Shown here: positions 8,484-21,383 of the stretch, in pieces
Position numbering within the stretch: the stretch's first letter is position 1
Layout of the letters: the number at the start of each line of letters is the position of its first letter
Source of the DNA: Asanoa siamensis
GTDB taxonomy: Bacteria > Actinomycetota > Actinomycetes > Mycobacteriales > Micromonosporaceae
Direction: 5' to 3'
Length of the DNA stretch: 64,000 nucleotides
Assembly (NCBI RefSeq): GCF_016862555.1
Contig: NZ_BONE01000037.1
Span: 1 to 64,000, forward strand
Translations under genes and position numbers: made by a program
Notes under the pieces: generated by a model
What the model was told of the DNA's origin: nothing
The model's input: the letters and a program-made list of their open reading frames with translations, nothing else
Databases searched by the model: none

Positions 8484-9374
8484 CTAGCGGGCCGCCATGG
8501 TGCATTCGACGACGGGTGCCGGTGCCGGGGCCGGCCGGGTGGAGAGCCAGCAGCCCGCCACGATCAGCGCGAAGCCGGCCAGGGTGCTGACGCCGATCGG
8601 CTCGTCCAGGATGGCCACGCCGAGGAGGACGGCGACCACCGGGTTCGCGTACGTGACCAGGCCCGCGCGGTTGGGGCCGGCCTCGCCGATCAGGCCGTAG
8701 AAGGCGAGCAGGGCGACCGCGGTGCAGAGCAGGCCGAGGGCGAGCAGGGCGACCCAGGAGCCGCCGCTGACCGCGCCGGTCGGCAGCGAGAACGCCGCGA
8801 ACGGGGCCAGCACGACGGTGGCGACCGTGGTGGTGCCGGCGACCAGCGCCGTCGGTGGCAGGTCGGCGGCCCGCCGCTGCACGTAGACGGTGGCCACCGC
8901 GTAGAGCAGCGTCGCCAGCAGGATCATCCCCGCGCCGAGCAGGCCGAGGCGGTCACCGGAGACGTCGAGCCCGACCAGGACGGCCACACCGACGAGGCCG
9001 AGGGCCAGGCCCCCGGCGCGCACGGGCGTCACGGGCTCGGCGCGCAGCATCAGCAGCGCGATGAGCACCGGCTCGATGGCGATCAGCAGGCCGGTCAGCG
9101 AGGAGCTGATGTGCACCTCGCCGTACGTGATCAGCAGGAACGGCCCGACGATGTGGATCAGTCCGAGGACCACCACCGGCACGGCGTTCCGGCGCAGGGC
9201 CCGCAGACTGCCCTGCACGGCGGCGACCGGCACCAGCACGAGGGCCGCGATCGCCACCCGGCCGAACACGACCATCATCGGCGACAGGTCCTCGATGGCG
9301 ATCTTGATCAGCAGGTACGGGATGCCCCAGAGCACGGCGACCAGGGCGAAAAGGATCCAGGCTCGACGATTCAC
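8484..9374 (-). CDS. EamA/DMT-family transporter
   Basis: A 296-residue inner-membrane exporter of the drug/metabolite superfamily with about ten helices in two EamA halves. Family signatures include AVLWGIPYLLIKIAIEDLSP with the following R in VFGRVAIAALVL, and ANPVVAVLLGVAILDEPIG in the second half. It starts at GTG 9374, since the nearby ATG is out of frame. It is divergent from the LysR regulator across 70 bp, the usual arrangement where the regulator controls the exporter. Substrate not predictable. Confidence 0.88.
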   Translation of the reverse strand: MNRRAWILFALVAVLWGIPYLLIKIAIEDLSPMMVVFGRVAIAALVLVPVAAVQGSLRALRRNAVPVVVLGLIHIVGPFLLITYGEVHISSSLTGLLIAIEPVLIALLMLRAEPVTPVRAGGLALGLVGVAVLVGLDVSGDRLGLLGAGMILLATLLYAVATVYVQRRAADLPPTALVAGTTTVATVVLAPFAAFSLPTGAVSGGSWVALLALGLLCTAVALLAFYGLIGEAGPNRAGLVTYANPVVAVLLGVAILDEPIGVSTLAGFALIVAGCWLSTRPAPAPAPVVECTMAAR

Positions 9375-9392
9375 ACCATGAGCTTCACGCCG

Positions 9393-9409
9393 TACCGTAT
9401 TCAGCGGTA
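9393..9409. promoter_or_regulatory. Candidate LysR-type operator between EamA and LysR genes
   Basis: TACCG-N7-CGGTA is a perfect 5-bp dyad centred midway in the 70-bp divergent intergenic region. The position and symmetry fit a LysR-type site controlling both genes. It does not contain a canonical T-N11-A core at its centre. Confidence 0.5.
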
Positions 9410-9444
9410 GTGATGATTTGGGTTGCTCGTATTAAGGAAAACTG

Positions 9445-10362
9445 ATGATCGACGTGCAGCGTCTCCGCGTTTTCCGTGAAGTCGCCCGGCAGGGCAGCTT
9501 CAACCGCGCCGCGGCCGCCCTGCGGCTGACCCCGTCGGCCGTCTCACAGCAGATCAGCGCGCTCGAGCGGTCGCTGGGCGCCAGCGTGGTCTGCCGCAGC
9601 ACCCGCGGCATCGAGATCACCGACGCCGGCCGCGTGCTGGTCGACGCGGCCGACACGATCGCCGCCGAGCTCGAGTGCGCGGAGCGCGAGATCGCCCGGC
9701 TGAGCGCCGCGGGCCCGCGGCTGACCGTCGCCACGTTCGCGAGCGGCGGCCAGCGCCTGCTGCCGGGCGCGTTGATCCGGTTCCGCACGGCGCATCCCGA
9801 GGTGTCGCTGACCGTGCTGGAGAGCGAGCCCGCCGACAGCCTGCTCCAGGTGCGCTCCGGCGCCGCCGACCTCGCGCTCACCTACCACTACGAGGGCGCG
9901 CCACCGGTACGCCCGGACGACCGCTCGGGCCTGACCTGGATCCCGCTGCTCGAGGATCCGATGTGGATCGTGCTGCCGGCCGGCCACCGGCTCGCCGGCC
10001 GCGACGGCGTCGCGATGGCCGACCTGCGCGGCGAGCGCTGGGTGCAGGGCTGCCTGACGGCCGCCGACATGCTCGACCACTACGCCGGGCTGGCCGGGTT
10101 CGAGGTCGACGTCGCGTGCCGGGGCACCGACTACGTGTTCGCCCAGTCGCTGGTGAAGGTCGGCGTCGGGATCAGCCTCGTGCCGCACACCGCCCTGACC
10201 GCCGACGCCGGCGGGCTCGTGATGGTGCCGCTGGAACCCCCGCGCCCGGCCCGGCACATCGGCGTGGCGATCGCCCGGCGCCGCGCCCAGGACCCGGCGA
10301 CCCGCGCGCTGGTCGACGCGCTGTCCCAGGAAGTAGGAGTTCCCTCTCGCATAACGGGATGA
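9445..10362 (+). CDS. LysR family transcriptional regulator
   Basis: 305 residues. The winged helix-turn-helix (residues 1-60: LRVFREVARQGSFNRAAAAL, TPSAVSQQISALERSLGA) is followed by a linker helix and a periplasmic-binding-protein-like effector domain from about residue 87. AAGGAAA lies upstream of ATG 9445. Divergent from the EamA exporter, so the likely job is effector-dependent control of that exporter and of itself. Confidence 0.9.
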   Translation: MIDVQRLRVFREVARQGSFNRAAAALRLTPSAVSQQISALERSLGASVVCRSTRGIEITDAGRVLVDAADTIAAELECAEREIARLSAAGPRLTVATFASGGQRLLPGALIRFRTAHPEVSLTVLESEPADSLLQVRSGAADLALTYHYEGAPPVRPDDRSGLTWIPLLEDPMWIVLPAGHRLAGRDGVAMADLRGERWVQGCLTAADMLDHYAGLAGFEVDVACRGTDYVFAQSLVKVGVGISLVPHTALTADAGGLVMVPLEPPRPARHIGVAIARRRAQDPATRALVDALSQEVGVPSRITG

Positions 10363-10368
10363 CCGGCG

Positions 10369-10374
10369 TACGGT
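10369..10374 (+). promoter_or_regulatory. Leaderless-type -10 element of the methyltransferase gene
   Basis: TACGGT fits the actinobacterial TANNNT -10. It ends six bases before ATG 10381 and no Shine-Dalgarno is present, so the mRNA probably begins at the start codon. Confidence 0.5.
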
Positions 10375-10380
10375 CAGCGC

Positions 10381-11202
10381 ATGGTCGTCTACACACACGG
10401 GCACCACGAGTCGGTGCTGCGCGCCCACAGCCGGCGCACCGCCGAGAACTCCGCCGCCTACCTGCTGCCCGCGCTGACCCCCGACGACCGGCTGCTCGAC
10501 GTCGGCTGCGGCCCCGGGACCATCACCGCCGACCTGGCCACCCGGGTCGGGTCCGTGACCGCCGTCGAGACCGCGCCCGCCGCCCTCGACGCGGCCCGCG
10601 CGGTCGCGCGCGAGCGCGGGGTCGCCGTCGAGTTCGCCGTCGACGACGTGCACGCGCTGGGCTTCGCCGACGGGAGCTTTGACGTCGTGCACGCCCACCA
10701 GGTGCTCCAGCACGTCGCCGACCCGGTCGCCGCGCTGCGCGAGATGGCCCGGGTCTGCCGGCCCGGCGGCCTGGTCGCGGCCCGCGACAGCGACTACGGG
10801 GCGTTCGCCTGGTGGCCCGAAGTGCCCGCCTTGTCGGAATGGCGCGAGCTGTACCGCCGTGTGGCCCGGGCCAACGGCGGCGAGCCCGACGCCGGCCGGC
10901 GCCTGCTCTCCTGGGCTCGCGCGGCCGGCCTCGACGCCACGGCCACCGCGTCCACCTGGTGTTTCGCGACGCCGGCCGACCGCGCCTGGTGGGGTGAACA
11001 GTGGGCCGACCGGGTGCTCGGGTCGGCGCTGGGCGAACGGGCGCTCGCGCTCGGCCTCGCCGACCGCGCCGCCCTGACCCGGATGGCCGACGGCTGGCGC
11101 GAGTGGGCCGCGATCGAGGACGGCTGGTTCCTCGTACCGCACGGCGAGATCCTCTGCCGAACGTCGCTCACGAATTCCGCATCGGAGCATCACTCATGGT
11201 GA
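10381..11202 (+). CDS. Class I SAM-dependent methyltransferase (UbiE-like)
   Basis: 273 residues. SAM-binding motif I is LLDVGCGPGTITADLA, followed by the acidic loop TAVETAP, motif II-like FDVVHAHQVLQHVADPVAALREMARVCRPGGLVA, and a C-terminal substrate-capping region rich in Trp. This is the Ubie/COQ5-type small-molecule methyltransferase pattern. Substrate unknown. It follows the LysR gene by 18 bases but seems to have its own leaderless promoter. Confidence 0.85.
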   Translation: MVVYTHGHHESVLRAHSRRTAENSAAYLLPALTPDDRLLDVGCGPGTITADLATRVGSVTAVETAPAALDAARAVARERGVAVEFAVDDVHALGFADGSFDVVHAHQVLQHVADPVAALREMARVCRPGGLVAARDSDYGAFAWWPEVPALSEWRELYRRVARANGGEPDAGRRLLSWARAAGLDATATASTWCFATPADRAWWGEQWADRVLGSALGERALALGLADRAALTRMADGWREWAAIEDGWFLVPHGEILCRTSLTNSASEHHSW

Positions 11203-11210
11203 GGCATCTT

Positions 11211-11227
11211 TTGTAAGGTCCCTACAA
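11211..11227. promoter_or_regulatory. 17-bp palindrome upstream of the acyl-CoA carboxylase gene
   Basis: TTGTAAGGTCCCTACAA pairs at seven of eight positions around a central T. It lies nine bases after the methyltransferase stop and 135 bp before the carboxylase start. The same region also holds two copies of GGGTAAT 13 bp apart (11272 and 11285). It is a candidate repressor site for the carboxylase; no regulator gene is adjacent. Confidence 0.45.
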
Positions 11228-11361
11228 CGTGTCCGCCGCGCCATGCGCGGGTGGTGCGTTGGTGTACCGGAGGGTAATCGGGCAGGGTAATGGCGGAGCG
11301 CAGGTGGCCGACCCGAGATCCGGACGTGCCTGCCGCGCACGCGTAGTGGGAGGCTCAGCCG

Positions 11362-16809
<5,448 letters not shown>

Positions 16810-16816
16810 CGGGGTC

Positions 16817-16859
16817 CGCGCCGTAACAGAGACCGTTCTCTGGTTTCTGTTACGGCGCG
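16817..16859 (+). terminator. Strong terminator after the carboxylase gene
   Basis: An 18-bp stem (left arm CGCGCCGTAACAGAGACC from 16817, right arm ending 16859) with one wobble pair closes a 7-nt loop, eight bases after the stop codon. Confidence 0.85.
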
Positions 16860-16929
16860 CCTGCGCGAATGGTCGTTCCGCTGCCTCTTGAACGCGCCGA
16901 AACCATCTGGCAATATCGGCTCAGCTCGA

Positions 16930-16943
16930 TGTGAGCGGTTGAC
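16930..16943 (+). promoter_or_regulatory. Secondary LacI-type half-matching operator
   Basis: TGTGAGCGGTTGAC shares its first eight bases with the operator at 16987 and lies exactly 57 bp upstream of it. It overlaps a TTGACC that could be a -35. It may be an auxiliary site or only a resemblance. Confidence 0.35.
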
Positions 16944-16986
16944 CCCCACAACTCAGAATCCCGGCTCGACGCCGCCCGTCGATTCA

Positions 16987-17000
16987 TGTGAGCGCTAACA
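16987..17000 (+). promoter_or_regulatory. LacI-family operator upstream of the GH127 gene
   Basis: TGTGAGCGCTAACA is a near-perfect palindrome with the AGCGCT core typical of LacI-family repressors of sugar-utilisation genes in actinobacteria. It lies 60 bp before the GH127 start. No lacI-type gene is in the window, so the repressor would act from elsewhere. Confidence 0.65.
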
Positions 17001-17059
17001 TTCGTGTTGGTTCTCCAGCGCTGGCGCGCGGCCTGGCCGCCGTTCGTCGGGAGGTTCCG

Positions 17060-19390
17060 GTGCCAGCTCAGCCCATCAGCCGCCGCCAGGTGCTGCGTGC
17101 CGCCGGGGCCACCGCGATGCTCTCCGCGGCCGGCTCGACGATCGCCACCGCCCGGCCGGCCGCGGCCGCGGTGGTGCCGCCGGCCCGCGCGGACATCGGG
17201 GTCTCGGCCTACCCGTTCGACCTCGGGCAGGTGCGCCTGACCGCCGGGCGGCTGCTCGACAACCAGACGCGGACGCTGGCCTACCTGCGCTTCGTCGACG
17301 TCGACCGGTTGCTCTACAACTTCCGCGCGAACCACCGGCTGTCCACCAACGGCGCCGCCGCCAACGGCGGCTGGGACGCGCCGAGCTTCCCGTTCCGCAC
17401 CCACATGCAGGGGCACTTCCTCACCGCCTGGGCGCAGGCGTACGCCGTCCTGGGCGACACCACCTGCCGCGACAAGGCCGCCCACATGGTGGCCGAACTC
17501 GCGAAGTGCCAGGCCAACAACGCCGCCGCCGGGTTCGCCGCCGGCTACCTGTCCGGCTTCCCGGAGTCCGACTTCACCGCGCTCGAGGCCCGCACCCTGT
17601 CGAACGGCAACGTGCCCTACTACTGCGTCCACAAGACCCTGGCCGGCCTGCTCGACGCCTGGCGCTACACCGGCAACACCCAGGCGCGGTCGGTGCTGCT
17701 GGCCCTGGCCGGCTGGGTCGACACGCGCACCGCCCGGCTCAGCTCCAGCCAGATCCAGGCCATGCTGGGCACCGAGTTCGGCGGCATGAACGAGGTGCTG
17801 ACCGACATCTACCAGCAGACCGGCGACGCGCGGTGGCTGGCGACCGCCCAACGGTTCGACCACGCCTCCGTGTTCAACCCGCTGGCCGCGGGCCAGGACC
17901 AGCTCAACGGGCTGCACGCCAACACCCAGGTGCCGAAGTGGGTCGGGGCGGCGCGGGAGTACAAGGCGACCGGCACCACCCGCTACCGCGACATCGCCAC
18001 CAACGCCTGGAACATCACCGTGGGCGCGCACACCTACGCCATCGGCGGCAACAGCCAGGCCGAGCACTTCCGCGCGCCGAACGCGATCGCCGGTTATCTC
18101 ACCAACGACACCTGCGAGCAGTGCAACACGTACAACATGCTCAAGCTGACCCGGGAGCTGTGGCTGCTCGACCCGGGCCGGGCCGCCTACTTCGACTACT
18201 ACGAGCGGGCCCTGCTCAACCATCTCGTCGGTGCGCAGAACCCGGCCGACAGCCACGGCCACGTCACCTACTTCACCCCGCTGCGGCCCGGCGGCCGCAA
18301 GGGCGTCGGCCCGGCCTGGGGCGGCGGCACGTGGAGCACCGACTACAACTCGTTCTGGTGCTGCCAGGGCACCGGGATCGAGACCAACACGAAGCTGATG
18401 GACTCGATCTACTTCCACAACGGCACGACGCTGACGGTCAACCTGTTCGTGCCGTCGGTGCTGACCTGGGCGCAGCGCGGGATCACCGTCACCCAGAGCA
18501 CGAGCTACCCGGTCAGCGACACGACGACGCTGACGCTCGCCGGCGCGATGAGCGGCTCGTGGAGCATCCGGATCCGCGTACCCGCCTGGACGAGCGGGGC
18601 GACCGTGAGCGTGAACGGCGCGGTGCAGAACGTCCCGACGACGCCTGGCAGCTATGCCACGGTCACCCGCACCTGGACCGCCGGCGACACGATCGTCGTC
18701 CGGCTGCCGATGCGCGTCGGCACCGTGGCCGCCAACGACAACCCGGGGGTGGCCGCGGTCACCTACGGACCCGTCGTGTTGTGCGGCAACTACGGCAACA
18801 CCGCCCTGAGCGCGCTCCCGTCGCTGGTGACGTCGTCCGTCGTGCGGACGGGCAGCGGGTTGCTGGCCTTCACCGCGACCGCGAACGGGGCCACCGTCAA
18901 CCTCGGCCCGTTGCACGACGCGTACGGCTTCAACTACACGGTCTACTGGAACACCGGTGGTGGCGCGGGCGGCAGCCACCGGCTGGTCAACGCCGGCACG
19001 GGCCTCGTCCTCGGAGTCCAGAACATGTCGACCGCCGACGGCGGCCTCGCCGTGCAGTGGGGCGACACCGGCACCGCCGACCACAACTGGGTCATGGTGA
19101 CCGACGGCGACGCGGTCCGGTTCCGCAATGTCAACAGCGGCAAGGTCCTCGGCGTCGAGAACATGTCGACGGCCGACAACGCCCGGGTGCTGCAGTGGGC
19201 CGACAACGGCACGGCCGACCACCGCTGGCAGGTGCTGAGCAACGGCGACGGCACCTACCGCATCCGCAACGTCAACAGCGGCAAGCTGCTCGGCATCCTG
19301 AACGGCTCGACCGCCTGGGGTGCCCAGGTTGTCCAGGACCCCGACAACGGCACCGCCGACAACCGCTGGCGCCTGGTCGCCAACGGCTAG
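17060..19390 (+). CDS. Tat-exported GH127 beta-L-arabinofuranosidase with ricin-type trefoil
   Basis: 776 residues from GTG 17060, chosen because GGAGG precedes it and SRRQVLRAAGATAML follows as a Tat signal; an in-frame GTG 72 bases upstream lies inside the operator. Residues about 45-620 match GH127 (old DUF1680). In characterised GH127 a Zn-bound cysteine is the nucleophile and a Glu the acid/base. The equivalent motifs are here as CEQC (Glu353, Cys355) and WCCQG (Cys434, Cys435). Residues about 639-776 form a ricin-B/CBM13 trefoil with three repeats of the type NAGTGLVLGVQN...W. Role: release of L-arabinofuranose from plant arabinans or glycoproteins outside the cell, with carbohydrate binding by the trefoil. 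Confidence 0.9.
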   Translation: MPAQPISRRQVLRAAGATAMLSAAGSTIATARPAAAAVVPPARADIGVSAYPFDLGQVRLTAGRLLDNQTRTLAYLRFVDVDRLLYNFRANHRLSTNGAAANGGWDAPSFPFRTHMQGHFLTAWAQAYAVLGDTTCRDKAAHMVAELAKCQANNAAAGFAAGYLSGFPESDFTALEARTLSNGNVPYYCVHKTLAGLLDAWRYTGNTQARSVLLALAGWVDTRTARLSSSQIQAMLGTEFGGMNEVLTDIYQQTGDARWLATAQRFDHASVFNPLAAGQDQLNGLHANTQVPKWVGAAREYKATGTTRYRDIATNAWNITVGAHTYAIGGNSQAEHFRAPNAIAGYLTNDTCEQCNTYNMLKLTRELWLLDPGRAAYFDYYERALLNHLVGAQNPADSHGHVTYFTPLRPGGRKGVGPAWGGGTWSTDYNSFWCCQGTGIETNTKLMDSIYFHNGTTLTVNLFVPSVLTWAQRGITVTQSTSYPVSDTTTLTLAGAMSGSWSIRIRVPAWTSGATVSVNGAVQNVPTTPGSYATVTRTWTAGDTIVVRLPMRVGTVAANDNPGVAAVTYGPVVLCGNYGNTALSALPSLVTSSVVRTGSGLLAFTATANGATVNLGPLHDAYGFNYTVYWNTGGGAGGSHRLVNAGTGLVLGVQNMSTADGGLAVQWGDTGTADHNWVMVTDGDAVRFRNVNSGKVLGVENMSTADNARVLQWADNGTADHRWQVLSNGDGTYRIRNVNSGKLLGILNGSTAWGAQVVQDPDNGTADNRWRLVANG

Positions 19391-19393
19391 CGG

Positions 19394-19934
19394 GTGTCGC
19401 GGGCCGAGGCGGAGGCCAACCGGACAGCGGCGGTGAAGGCGGCTTCGGAGCTGTTCCGCGAGAAGGGCATCCCGAACGTCGCTGTCGCCGACGTCATAAG
19501 GGCTGTCGGCCTCACGCAGGGCGGGTTCTACAAGCGGTTCTCCTCCAAGGCGGCCCTGGTCGACGAGGCGGTGGCGCTGGGGTTCGCCGAGATGATGGAC
19601 CACCTGGCGCGGTTGGACGCGGACGCCGACGACCACCGGGCGGCGCGACTCGCCCTGCTGGAGTCGTACCTGTCGACCGCGCACCGCGACGACCCCAGCG
19701 ACGGGTGCCCCGCGGCCGGCTCCAGCGGGCGACCTCGGGCACGACCCGGCGCCACGGGCGACGTATGCCGCCGGCGTTCGCGAGACGGCCGCCTGGATCG
19801 CGCCGGGTGACGCCGGCCTGGCCGCGTTGGCCACGCTCGTGGGCGGAATGCTGCTCGCCCGGGCGACCACGGGCAGCCCGGTGTCCGAGGAGATCCTGGA
19901 CGCTGTGCGCGACAGCGCGTCCCGCGCTGTCTGA
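19394..19934 (+). pseudogene. TetR family regulator, frameshifted
   Basis: GTG 19394 starts three bases after the GH127 stop. Residues 1-110 are a normal TetR N-terminus: RTAAVKAASELFREKG then VADVIRAVGLTQGGFYKRFSSKAALVDEAV. After DGCPAA (about 19720) the frame turns to Arg/Gly noise and stops at 19810. The true C-terminus continues in another frame (VRETAAWIAPGDAGLAALATLVGGMLLAR to a stop at 19934). One extra base around 19720-19728 explains this. The family normally has GCPxAALA at this point. The DNA-binding domain could still be made, but the ligand domain is lost. Confidence 0.75.
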
Positions 19935-20009
19935 ACCCGGGACCGCGGCCGGCAAGGGTCGTGCGAGCCCCGGAGCCGGGCCGCGGCGGGAGATCGCGGC
20001 CCGGCTGGT

Positions 20010-20195
20010 CTGGTCAGTTGTCCGAGGGCGGCCGCGCGGTCCGGGAACTCCATCAGGACCACCAGGCCCGGCGAGGCTCCCTCGATTGCCCCCGTAGGGC
20101 TTCGCCGTAGCCCCGACCTGCTCGAAGTAGGTCAGGCCGGCGTCGTTCGGGACATCACCGGGGATGCGTAGGTGGTCGATGAGATAGGTGGTCAT
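20010..20195 (-). pseudogene. Degraded DUF1330 gene
   Basis: From ATG 20195 the frame reads TTYLIDHLRIPGDVPNDAGL then TYFEQVGATAKPYGG, a clear DUF1330 N-terminus. The next recognisable part, EGASPGLVVLMEFPDRAAA, is in another frame, with the switch at a five-base run (20089-20093). Compared with the family, about eleven residues after PYGG are missing and the C-terminal third is unrecognisable. So this is more than a single miscall. It lies tail-to-tail with the broken TetR gene. Confidence 0.6.
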
Positions 20196-20274
20196 CGGGT
20201 GGCGCGCCGAAGCCATGAGTAGGACCCGCCGCCGCTGGGCATTGGGCAGGCACATCGATCTCTGGGAGGCCCGG

Positions 20275-20394
20275 ATGCGCTGGTTGGTGGTCGTCGTGGT
20301 CGTCGTCGTGGTGGTTGCCCTGGCGATTTATCTGCCCCGGAAGGCCTTCCGTGCCGGTCGGTCCATGCGGAAGCGGCTCGACAAGGGGGAGTGA
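20275..20394 (+). CDS. 39-residue single-span membrane peptide
   Basis: ATG 20275 has GGGAGG six bases upstream. The product is MRWLVVVVVVVVVVALAIYL followed by a basic tail (PRKAFRAGRSMRKRLDKGE): one very Val-rich transmembrane helix and about 19 cytoplasmic residues with nine Lys/Arg. It ends six bases before the stop of the convergent arginase-like gene. No family was recognised. The good ribosome site and the positive-inside layout argue that it is real. Confidence 0.6.
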   Translation: MRWLVVVVVVVVVVALAIYLPRKAFRAGRSMRKRLDKGE

Positions 20395-20399
20395 ACCCG

Positions 20400-21284
20400 T
20401 CAGCCCAGGGCCGCGGCGAAGCGGGTGGCGAACTCGGTGAGGGCGGTCGGGTCGGGTGCGTGGTCGGGGTTGACCTCCGTGAGCACCAGGCCCGCGAACC
20501 GGGGGCTGGCCGTGAAGATCGAGAGGCTGGCGGTCAGCTCGGTCAGGAGCAGGCCCGCCGGCGCGTCGCCCGAGTCCGGCACGTCGGCCAGCGGTGTGTC
20601 GTTGAAGGACAGCACGTCGACGTCGCAGTGCACGACGAAGCGGGGCGCCGCCGACTCCATCGTCGTGCGGGCACGAAGGGCCGCCCCAACGGGATCAGCC
20701 CGCACCTCGGCCGCCGTCACGTGCGGGATGCCCAGCTCGTCGAGCAACCCGCGCTCGTGGTCGCCGACCGGTAGGCAGTGCCCGTAGGACACGACCGACG
20801 ACGCGGGTCGTGGCGGCCCGACCGCCGCCAACTCCGGGACGTGGCCCGGCACGCGCAGCAGGCAGGCCAGTCCCATCGCGTCGAGGTTGCCGTTGACCCG
20901 GGTCGCCGGCGTGTAGAGGTCCGGCCCGCCGTCCACGTAGAGCAGACCCGGCGGCTCCGGGAAGCCGGCGACCACCCCCACCGTGATCGAGCAGTCGCCG
21001 CCGACGACCAGCGGCGTCCGGGCCGAGGCCAGGATCTCAGCCGTCGCCGCGGCCGTGTCGGCCGCCACCCGGGCCACCACCGCGGCGTGCTTGGCCGTCG
21101 GTCGCCCGGGGTCGGGTCGCCACCGGAAGCCCGGCACGTCGCCGAGATCGACCGCGCCGCCCGGCAGTGCCTCGACCAGGCCCGCAGCCCGCAACGCCGC
21201 CGGCCCCTTCTCCAGGCCCGGCGTGTGCGCGCCCGCGCTCGACGGCACCCCCAGCACTCCCCACCGCGCGTCCATGCCCGTCAT
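20400..21284 (-). CDS. Arginase/agmatinase-fold protein with altered metal site
   Basis: 294 residues of the ureohydrolase fold from ATG 21284. Motif positions can be followed: VVGGDCSITVG where canonical enzymes have GGDHS, LLYVDGGPDLYTP where they have DAHxD, and VHCDVDVLSFNDTP for DxDxxDP. The last is kept. The first has Cys for the metal-ligand His and the second lacks the ligand His, so two Mn ligands are missing. It may be a divergent subfamily with other chemistry or a non-catalytic paralogue. ATG 21275 is an alternative start. It is divergent from the M48 gene across 99 bp. Confidence 0.75.
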   Translation of the reverse strand: MTGMDARWGVLGVPSSAGAHTPGLEKGPAALRAAGLVEALPGGAVDLGDVPGFRWRPDPGRPTAKHAAVVARVAADTAAATAEILASARTPLVVGGDCSITVGVVAGFPEPPGLLYVDGGPDLYTPATRVNGNLDAMGLACLLRVPGHVPELAAVGPPRPASSVVSYGHCLPVGDHERGLLDELGIPHVTAAEVRADPVGAALRARTTMESAAPRFVVHCDVDVLSFNDTPLADVPDSGDAPAGLLLTELTASLSIFTASPRFAGLVLTEVNPDHAPDPTALTEFATRFAAALG

Positions 21285-21383
21285 GCTCACACGACCCACC
21301 GACAAAAAGCCGTGACGGTCGATGGCACGCAGCCGGAACGGCCAGTACGCCACGGGTCCGCGTACCCGAATGATCTTGTCTCG

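Noticed and set aside
16850-20062. A 1070-codon minus-strand frame over the GH127 gene
   Set aside because: Antisense shadow with Val/Gly/Arg/Asp composition and no motif. Only its first 60 codons touch real sequence (the DUF1330 remnant), and there by accident of frame.
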